Shown piece after piece: positions 1 through 5,982 of a DNA stretch of 11,721 nt (position 1 is the stretch's first letter; every line of letters begins with the position of its first letter). The translations under genes were made by a program, and so were the position numbers. This DNA comes from JBDHRG01 sp039807445 (GTDB lineage: Bacteria; Pseudomonadota; Gammaproteobacteria; Competibacterales; Competibacteraceae): positions 1-11,721 of the forward strand of contig JBDHRG010000121.1 in the NCBI GenBank assembly GCA_039807445.1. The letters are read 5' to 3'. Under the pieces are notes generated by a model, which saw only the letters and a list, made by a program, of their open reading frames with translations, was not told the origin of the DNA and did not search any database.

Positions 1-85
1 CGTAGGCGTGCTCGGACAGCTTGCTGAAGCTGACCTGCTTTTCCTCGACGTCGGCGTGGGAGGCGAATTTCTTCTCGATACTCAT
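1..85 (-). CDS. N-terminal fragment of a minus-strand gene, possibly MBL-fold hydrolase
   Basis: Only the first 28 codons are in the window; the gene continues past base 1. The start ATG is at 85-83, with a GGAGA ribosome site at 91-95 five bases upstream. The peptide begins MSIEKKFASHADVEEKQVSF and continues SKLSEHAY. From memory this resembles the N-terminus of a group of bacterial MBL-fold metallo-hydrolases that precedes the first beta strands, but no metal-binding HxHxD motif is visible. The start and reading direction are well supported; the family is tentative. It is divergent from the IclR-type regulator, which makes it a natural candidate target of that regulator. Confidence 0.5.
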   Translation of the reverse strand, partial: MSIEKKFASHADVEEKQVSFSKLSEHAY

Positions 86-131
86 GCGGGTCTCCGTGGG
101 TCAGAAATTTTCTATTAACGAACTGGTTTGC

Positions 132-160
132 AGTATGCTTGATGAATTCTTTTTTGGCAA
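132..160 (-). promoter_or_regulatory. Candidate sigma-70 promoter for the leftward gene
   Basis: On the minus strand, TTGCCA (160-155) is followed after 17 bases by CATACT (137-132), and the start codon at 85 lies about 40 bases downstream. Each hexamer is a partial match to consensus. The AT-rich composition of this gap against a very GC-rich background supports a regulatory role. The -35 box shares bases 155-159 with the candidate -35 of the opposite promoter. Confidence 0.32.
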
Positions 161-180
161 ATGGATTTGTTAGCTAGTAT
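154..180 (+). promoter_or_regulatory. Candidate sigma-70 promoter for the IclR-type regulator
   Basis: TTGGCA (154-159) matches five of six -35 bases, and TAGTAT (175-180) matches four of six -10 bases. The spacer is 15 bases, or 16 if the -35 is read as TTTGGC (153-158); both are shorter than the ideal 17. The regulator ATG at 210 would have a leader of roughly 20 bases. This is a weak assignment from pattern alone. Confidence 0.28.
158..169. promoter_or_regulatory. Candidate operator palindrome in the divergent promoter region
   Basis: CAAATGGATTTG is a perfect inverted repeat with 5-base arms and a 2-base centre. It overlaps the -35 box of the leftward candidate promoter and lies between the -35 and -10 of the rightward one. 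IclR-family regulators usually bind short palindromes between divergent genes and often repress themselves, so this is a reasonable operator candidate. A 5-base arm can also arise by chance in AT-rich DNA. Confidence 0.27.
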
Positions 181-209
181 TTGCCCGAGGAACCCTGGGA
201 GGACAGCGC

Positions 210-1109
210 ATGCGAGCACCCCACGATCCACCCGATGCAGAAGGCGACGACGCGCTCGGCCCGGGGGATAGCGCCAGCGCTTCGGACCCGTCCAAGGGCA
301 AGGCGCAGCGCGCCGTGCAATCGATCGAGGTCGGCGGCCGCCTGCTGCTGGCGTTGGCCGATGCGCAGGGGCCGCTGAGCCTGAAGGACCTCGCCGCGCG
401 GGCAGGTCTACCGGCGTCGCGTGCGCATCCTTACCTCGTGAGCTTCGGCAAGCTGGGCCTCGTCGAGCAGGACGCACCGAGTGGCCGCTACGCGCTCGGC
501 TTCGCCGCGCTTCAGCTCGGCCTGACCTACCTGAACCAGCTCGACGCGGTGCGTGCCGCGACGCCGGTGGTCGAGGCACTGGCGGCCGACACTGGCCACG
601 CCGCGGCGCTGGCGGTATGGGGCAACTTCGGCCCGACGATCATCCGCATGATCGAGGCGCGACAGCCGTTGCACGTCTCGATGCGCGCCGGTACCGTGAT
701 GTCGATTTTCGAAACGGCTACCGGTCGCGCCTTCGCCGCCGCGTTGCCGCAAGCCCGGATCGAGGGCGCGATCGCCCGCGCGCTCGGCGATCCCTCCGGC
801 GCCGGCACGGGGCTGGCGCCCGCCCAGTACGCGCAGGCGTGGCGCGACGCGGTCGACGAACTCCGGGAGCACGGCGTCACGCGTGCAGTGAGCAACCCGA
901 TTCCCGGCATCAATGCCTTCAGTGCGGCGGCCTTCGACCATGCCGGCGATGCGGCGATCGTCCTGACGCTGCTCGGCCACCAGGAAGCCTTGCCGGCCGA
1001 CTGGGACGGGCCCGCGGTGGTGGCGCTCAAGCGTGCCGCGACGCAAGTGTCCACTCGGCTCGGCTGGCGCGGGCCGCCGCCGCTGCAGCCGCCTTTACGG
1101 AGGGACTGA
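210..1109 (+). CDS. IclR-family transcriptional regulator
   Basis: A 299-residue DNA-binding regulator. An N-terminal winged helix-turn-helix lies at about residues 34-97, with the recognition region around LKDLAARAGLPASRAHPYL and the wing ending in SGRYALG. The IclR-type effector-binding domain spans about 105-285 and includes the typical late segment TRAVSNPIPGINAFSAAAFD. Length is slightly above the usual 250-280 because of a 30-residue Asp/Gly/Ala/Pro-rich N-terminal tail. The ATG at 210 is chosen because GGGAGG (197-202) precedes it and there is no later in-frame ATG before the HTH. It is divergent from the leftward gene at 85 across a short AT-rich gap, the classic layout for control of that neighbour and of itself. 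The effector is unknown; there is no sequence sign of which other genes here it controls. Confidence 0.9.
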   Translation: MRAPHDPPDAEGDDALGPGDSASASDPSKGKAQRAVQSIEVGGRLLLALADAQGPLSLKDLAARAGLPASRAHPYLVSFGKLGLVEQDAPSGRYALGFAALQLGLTYLNQLDAVRAATPVVEALAADTGHAAALAVWGNFGPTIIRMIEARQPLHVSMRAGTVMSIFETATGRAFAAALPQARIEGAIARALGDPSGAGTGLAPAQYAQAWRDAVDELREHGVTRAVSNPIPGINAFSAAAFDHAGDAAIVLTLLGHQEALPADWDGPAVVALKRAATQVSTRLGWRGPPPLQPPLRRD

Positions 1110-1141
1110 TACCAGACTCCCTTGAACGCCTCTGCTACCCG

Positions 1142-1240
1142 TTCCCTCCCCCTTGCGGGGGAGGGCTAGGGTGGGGGTGGAGAGGTCGGCGTTGCGGCCG
1201 CTTTTCCCCCCCCCAACCCTCCCCCGCAAGGGGGGAGAGA
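1142..1240. repeat. Intergenic long inverted repeat (REP/MITE-like), possible terminator
   Basis: Two similar G/C-rich arms of about 35 bases face each other across about 25 bases. The left arm (1142-1180) contains CCCTCCCCC (1144-1152), a TTGC loop and GGGGGAGGG (1157-1165), a perfect 9-base-pair hairpin. The right arm (1206-1240) carries CCCTCCCCC (1217-1225), GCAA and GGGGGGAGAG, the approximate reverse complement of the left. The element can fold as two small hairpins or one long stem. It lies between the convergent 3' ends of the IclR regulator and hpd, where it could stop transcription from both sides. Similar G/C-rich elements are dispersed in many proteobacterial genomes; whether this is one of a family here needs a genome-wide search. 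Confidence 0.72.
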
Positions 1241-1298
1241 GTCGATAGCTTGGGTGTTCATGGAAGGTTGGTATGAGCCGGGGTGACGCGAAATCGGA

Positions 1299-1314
1299 TA
1301 CCTCATCAGAGGTA
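1299..1314 (-). terminator. Weak candidate terminator hairpin after hpd
   Basis: TACCTC (1299-1304), an ATCA loop and GAGGTA (1309-1314) form a perfect 6-base-pair hairpin ten bases beyond the hpd stop codon. On the minus strand it is followed by TCCGATTTCG, which lacks a strong T run, so it would be an imperfect intrinsic terminator. The larger G/C hairpins at 1142-1240 may do the work instead. Confidence 0.35.
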
Positions 1315-1323
1315 AATTTCTGC

Positions 1324-2406
<1,083 letters not shown>

Positions 2407-2413
2407 TGCTGTG

Positions 2414-2418
2414 CTCCC
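2414..2418 (-). promoter_or_regulatory. Ribosome binding site fixing the hpd start
   Basis: GGGAG on the minus strand lies seven bases before the ATG at 2406. Neither of the two upstream in-frame ATGs (2430 and 2535) has a comparable site, so this decides the start in favour of a normal-length enzyme. Confidence 0.6.
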
Positions 2419-2515
2419 GGTTGCAGACATCGGACACGGTGGAAGTCTATTGAAGCGGTCGAGGCGAGGCCGGCGTCCCCTGCCAAGGAAGGGGGGCAGG
2501 CCGGCGGGACGGACG

Positions 2516-2533
2516 GGCGTTGGTGCATGAATC
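2516..2533. repeat. Probable terminal inverted repeat of an IS5-family element
   Basis: GGCGTTGGTGCATGAATC matches 14 of 18 bases of the IS903 terminal repeat as I recall it (GGCTTTGTTGAATAAATC). It lies about 36 bases beyond the stop codon of the transposase remnant, which is where the 3' end of such an element should be. The partner repeat is absent from the window. The match is from memory, not from a database search. Confidence 0.5.
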
Positions 2534-2569
2534 AAACGCAGGCCGAGTTCCCCCCACCCCGGACGGATC

Positions 2570-2797
2570 TCACCCGTGCACAGCGTAGCTGACCGGCATG
2601 CCGAGCTGGGTCATGCGGTTCTGCGCCGCGATGCGAGGGTGGCACTCGGCGACCTGCGCCTCGAAGCCGCGCGCGCCCAACCGATCGCCGAACAGCCCCT
2701 TCTGGCGCCCGATGCCGGTCTCGGCCAGACTGCGCCGAGGGTAGCCGAGTGCCCGCTTCCAGCCCTTGCGCCGTCCACGGAAGCGGGGTAACTCCAC
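2570..2797 (-). pseudogene. IS5-family transposase, C-terminal remnant
   Basis: About 75 codons remain of a transposase normally around 300 residues long. The remnant contains the Y(2)R(3)E(6)K signature of IS4/IS5-type DDE transposases: Tyr19, Arg22, Glu26 (the third catalytic acid) and Lys33, within GYPRRSLAE and on to QKGLFG. The tail QNRMTQLGMPVSYAV is also typical of this group. The first two catalytic aspartates and the whole N-terminal part are missing, so it cannot be active. The only upstream start is a GTG at 2797, next to the TGA of lpd, meaning the 5' part of the element was lost up to that point. lpd itself ends with a normal C-terminus and is not damaged. The upstream limit of IS-derived DNA is uncertain by some tens of bases. 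Confidence 0.75.
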
Positions 2798-2798
2798 C

Positions 2799-4223
2799 TC
2801 AGATGTGCAGCGCCTGTCCCCAGGCGTCGAGCACCGCCTCGTGCATCGCCTCGGACTGGGTCGGGTGCGGGAACACCGTGCGCATCAGCTCGAGCTCGGT
2901 GCTCTCCAGCTCCATCGCCAGCGCGTAGCCCTGGATCATCTCGGTCACCTCGGCGCCGACCAGGTGCGCACCGAGCAGTGCGCCGGTTCGACCGTCGAAC
3001 ACGGTCTTGACGAAGCCCTCGGTGTCGCCCATCGCGATCGCCTTGCCGTTGGCCTGGAACGGGAAGCGCCCGATCCGCACTTCGTGACCGAGCTCGCGTG
3101 CGCGCGCTTCGCTCAGGCCCACACTCGCCACCTGCGGGTGGCTGTAGGTGCAGCCCGGCACCCGGCGCGGATCGAGCGGGTGCGCGTGCGGCAGGCCGGC
3201 GATGCGCTCGACGCAGGTGACCGCCTCATGGCTCGCCTTGTGCGCGAGCCAGGGCGGTCCGGCGAGGTCGCCGATCGCGTGGATGCCGGGCTCGGCGGTG
3301 GCGAGCCAGCCGTCGACGACGACGTGCTCGCGCTCGACCTGCACCCGGGTGTGCTCGAGCCCGAGCGCCTCGACGTTGCCGACGATGCCGGCGGCGACGA
3401 TCATCCGCTCGACCGCGACGGTGCGATGCTCGCTGCCGTGCGCGATGCGCGCGCGGACACCGGCATCGCTCACCACGACCTCGTCGAGCCTGGCTTCGGT
3501 CAAGACTTCGATGCCCTGCTGCGCGAGCGCGCGGGTCATGAAGGCCGAGACCTCCTCGTCCTCGACCGGCAGCACGCGCGGCGCCACCTCGACCAGGATC
3601 ACGGCGACGCCGAGCGCACGGTAGAAGCTCGCGAACTCGACGCCGATCGCGCCGGCGCCGACGATCAGCAGGCGCTGCGGCAGGCGCTCGGGCACCATCG
3701 CCTCGCGATAGGTGAGGATACGGCGCCCGTCGGGCTCGATGCCGGGCAGTGGCCGCGGCCGCGCCCCGGTGGCGAGGATCACGTTCGGTGCGGCGAGCGC
3801 ACGCGCAGCGCCGTCAGCCATCTGCACCTGCACGGTGTGCAGCGGGTGCTCGGCGGCGCGAGCCGGTAGTCCGGCGAAGCGGCCGTGGCCTTCGACGACG
3901 GTGACCTTGTGCTTGCGCATCAGGTGCGCCACGCCCTTGCGCAGCCGCTCGGCGACCGCCCGCGAGCGCTCGACGATCGCATCCAGGTCGAAGCTCACAC
4001 CCTCGACACGGATGCCGAAATCGGCTGCCTGCTGGATCGTCCGCCACACGTCGGCCGAGCGCAGCAGCGCCTTGGTCGGGATGCAGCCCCAGTTCAGGCA
4101 GATGCCGCCCAAGTGCTCGCGCTCGACCAGCGCGGTGCGCAAGCCGAGCTGAGCGGCGCGGATCGCCGCCACGTAACCGCCGGGGCCACCACCGATGACG
4201 ATCAGATCGTATGCGTCGCTCAT
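2799..4223 (-). CDS. lpd: Dihydrolipoyl dehydrogenase (E3)
   Basis: A 474-residue FAD flavoprotein that reoxidises dihydrolipoyl groups on the E2 subunit with NAD+. The FAD-binding GGGPGG is at residues 11-16, the redox disulfide Cys42/Cys47 lies in GGICLNWGCIPTK, the NAD-binding GAGAIG is at 189-194, and the C-terminal catalytic His453/Glu458 pair lies in FPHPTQSEAMHEA. Length and all active-site residues fit a functional enzyme. The ATG at 4223 is chosen because GGGAGGG lies just upstream and the FAD motif then starts at the normal place. The longer frame to 4418 only overlaps the E2 gene. It follows the E2 stop by 11 bases, so it is the dedicated E3 of this complex. A second lpd for the housekeeping complexes would be expected elsewhere. 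Downstream lies the IS remnant. Confidence 0.95.
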   Translation of the reverse strand: MSDAYDLIVIGGGPGGYVAAIRAAQLGLRTALVEREHLGGICLNWGCIPTKALLRSADVWRTIQQAADFGIRVEGVSFDLDAIVERSRAVAERLRKGVAHLMRKHKVTVVEGHGRFAGLPARAAEHPLHTVQVQMADGAARALAAPNVILATGARPRPLPGIEPDGRRILTYREAMVPERLPQRLLIVGAGAIGVEFASFYRALGVAVILVEVAPRVLPVEDEEVSAFMTRALAQQGIEVLTEARLDEVVVSDAGVRARIAHGSEHRTVAVERMIVAAGIVGNVEALGLEHTRVQVEREHVVVDGWLATAEPGIHAIGDLAGPPWLAHKASHEAVTCVERIAGLPHAHPLDPRRVPGCTYSHPQVASVGLSEARARELGHEVRIGRFPFQANGKAIAMGDTEGFVKTVFDGRTGALLGAHLVGAEVTEMIQGYALAMELESTELELMRTVFPHPTQSEAMHEAVLDAWGQALHI

Positions 4224-4234
4224 CGCACCCTCCC

Positions 4235-5473
4235 TCAGAGCAGCATGTCGAGCGGCTGCTCGACGTAGCGGCGGAAGGCCGCGAGGAACTCGGCGCCGAC
4301 GGCGCCGTCGACGCTGCGGTGGTCGACCGACAGCGTGCAGCTCATCACCGTCGCGACAGCGAGCTCGCCCTCGCGCACGACCGGGCGCTGTTCGGCCTGG
4401 CCGACGGCGAGGATGCACGACTGCGGCGGGTTGATGATCGCGCTGAAGCTCTTGATGCCGTACATGCCGAGGTTGGAGATCGTGAAGCTGCCGCCGCTCA
4501 TCTCCTCGGGGCGCAAGCGGTTGTCGCGTCCGCGTTCGGCGAGTTCACGGACCTCGGTCGACAGCGCGGCCAGGCCCTTGCGGTCAGCATCGCGAACCAC
4601 CGGCGTCACCAGCCCGCCGGGCGTCGCCACGGCGACGCAGACGTCGACCGTGTCGTAGCGCAGGATCGCCTCGTCGGTCCAGCTGGCATTGGCGGCCGGA
4701 ACGTCGCGCAGCGCCAGCGCCACGGCACGCACGATGAAATCGTTGACCGACAGTCGGAAGTCCTTCGCGCGGCCGTTCAGCTCGGTCCGCAGCGCCAGCA
4801 GTCGATCGATCTCGCAGTCCACGCTCAGGTAGAAGTGCGGAACGGTCTGCTTGCTCTCGCTCAGGCGGCGTGCGATCGTGCGCCGCATGCCGTTGTTCGG
4901 GATCGCGGTCCATTTCCCGCTCGGCGCGACGGGCGCGGCCACCGGAGCGGCAGGCGCGGGGGCCGCGACGGGCACCGTGGAGATCGGGGCGGCGAGGGCA
5001 TGCTCGACGTCGCGTCGCACGATGCGCCCGTGCGGCCCGCTGCCGCGCAGGCCTTCGAGCGCCAGGCCACGCTCGCGCGCCAGGCGACGCGCCAGCGGAC
5101 TCGCGAAGACGCGGGGTCGGGCCTCGGCGAGCGGTGTGGTGCCGACGGCCATGGGGCCGGCCGCCGGACTCGCGGTCGCCTCGGCCGCCGGTGCGGCAGC
5201 GACCACGGTGTCGAGCACCGAAGCGTCTTCGCCCGGTGCCAGCAGGATGGCGATCTCCTGTCCGACCGGCACGTCGTTGCTGGCATCGCCGACCAGGATG
5301 CGGCCGAGCACGCCGTCGTGCTCGGCGACGAGCTCGACCACGGCCTTGTCGGTTTCCAGCTCCGCGAGCGTCTCGCCGATGCTGACCGGCTCGCCTTCCT
5401 GCTTCAGCCAGCGGGCGAGACTGGTGTGCGTCGCGTTGGCGGCGATCGCGGGCATGCGGATCGGCAGGCTCAT
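4235..5473 (-). CDS. Dihydrolipoamide acyltransferase (E2) of a 2-oxoacid dehydrogenase complex
   Basis: A 412-residue E2 core that transfers the acyl group from E1-linked thiamine diphosphate via lipoamide to CoA. Domains in order: one lipoyl domain (about 1-80) with the lipoylated Lys43 in ELETDKAVVE; an Ala/Pro linker; the peripheral subunit-binding domain (about 120-158, FASPLARRLARERG to GPHGRIVRRDVE); a second Ala/Pro linker; and the catalytic domain (about 186-412) with His385 and Asp389 in DHRSVDG. It looks closer to single-lipoyl E2s of the alphaproteobacterial pyruvate dehydrogenase type (NNGMRRTIARRLSESKQTVP) than to AcoC-type fusions. The ATG at 5473 overlaps the TGA of the VOC gene by four bases (ATGA), with AGGAG eight bases upstream. 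A much longer open frame to 6724 is antisense-frame extension inside E1 and VOC. Acyl specificity is not determinable here. Confidence 0.93.
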   Translation of the reverse strand: MSLPIRMPAIAANATHTSLARWLKQEGEPVSIGETLAELETDKAVVELVAEHDGVLGRILVGDASNDVPVGQEIAILLAPGEDASVLDTVVAAAPAAEATASPAAGPMAVGTTPLAEARPRVFASPLARRLARERGLALEGLRGSGPHGRIVRRDVEHALAAPISTVPVAAPAPAAPVAAPVAPSGKWTAIPNNGMRRTIARRLSESKQTVPHFYLSVDCEIDRLLALRTELNGRAKDFRLSVNDFIVRAVALALRDVPAANASWTDEAILRYDTVDVCVAVATPGGLVTPVVRDADRKGLAALSTEVRELAERGRDNRLRPEEMSGGSFTISNLGMYGIKSFSAIINPPQSCILAVGQAEQRPVVREGELAVATVMSCTLSVDHRSVDGAVGAEFLAAFRRYVEQPLDMLL

Positions 5474-5958
5474 CGGACGATCTCCTGAGTCGCGAATTCG
5501 GGACGGTAGGCGGCGATGTCGTCGTACTGCACGAGCTCGATCGCGTTGCCCTCCGGGTCGCGGGCGAAGGCGAGCCAGGTGCCGGGGCGTACCTCCATCA
5601 CGCGCGGCTCGCTGAGGAAGCCCACGCCGGCGACGGCGAGACGCTCGGCGGCCGCATCGATGTCGTCGACGATGAAGGTCAGGTATATCGAACCCTGGCG
5701 AGCCAGGATCGGCGTCGCCGGCTCGGCCGGGGCCGGCGCCGCGGCCGGTTCGAGCAGCTTCAGCCGCTCGCCCCACGGCGTCTGCAGGCGCATCACGCGA
5801 TAGCCGGCCGGGGTCAGCCCGGTCGCGGCGGCCTTGTCGGCCGGCACCTCGACGAGGTTGATCGGCGTACAGCCGAGCGCATCGATGTAGAAGCGCGACA
5901 GGGTGTCCAGGTCGCGACAGCAGATCCCCACCTCGAGCGGGGCCGTCATGCGGATCAT
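5470..5958 (-). CDS. VOC-superfamily (glyoxalase/bleomycin-resistance fold) protein
   Basis: A 162-residue cytosolic protein with two paired beta-alpha-beta modules, from LEVGICCRDLDTLSRFY (about 8-70) to IYLTFIVDDIDAAAERL and RDPEGNAIELVQY (about 91-146). By position, candidate metal ligands are Glu9, Glu70 and Glu141, with Tyr92 where a His is common in glyoxalase I, so it may be an altered or non-metal member. Members of this fold include lyases, epimerases, dioxygenases and binding proteins; I cannot name the reaction. The ATG at 5958 has AGGAG seven bases upstream; ATG 5949 is a weaker alternative. It lies 24 bases after E1 and overlaps E2 by four bases, so its product is made together with the E1/E2 subunits, suggesting it acts on a substrate or product of that complex. 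Confidence 0.88.
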   Translation of the reverse strand: MIRMTAPLEVGICCRDLDTLSRFYIDALGCTPINLVEVPADKAAATGLTPAGYRVMRLQTPWGERLKLLEPAAAPAPAEPATPILARQGSIYLTFIVDDIDAAAERLAVAGVGFLSEPRVMEVRPGTWLAFARDPEGNAIELVQYDDIAAYRPEFATQEIVR

Positions 5959-5982
5959 CGGGATTCTCCTCGGGCAGTCGGT

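Noticed and set aside
115..579. 154-codon minus-strand frame overlapping the iclR-type gene and the promoter gap
   Set aside because: Arg/Ala-rich, no motif, antisense to the HTH-coding part of the regulator, and it would run through the AT-rich divergent control region.
1110..1323. Possible small gene between the regulator and hpd
   Set aside because: No open frame with a plausible start and composition; the stretch is taken up by the inverted repeat and a small hairpin.
2407..2535. Longer hpd starting at 2535
   Set aside because: The extra 43 codons read into the IS terminal repeat, have no ribosome site and would make the enzyme longer than its family. The core begins at MADLFENPMGL.
4224..4418. 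Longer lpd start at 4418
   Set aside because: The added residues are an Arg-rich shadow of the E2 C-terminus. The ATG at 4223 has a strong ribosome site and places the FAD motif correctly.
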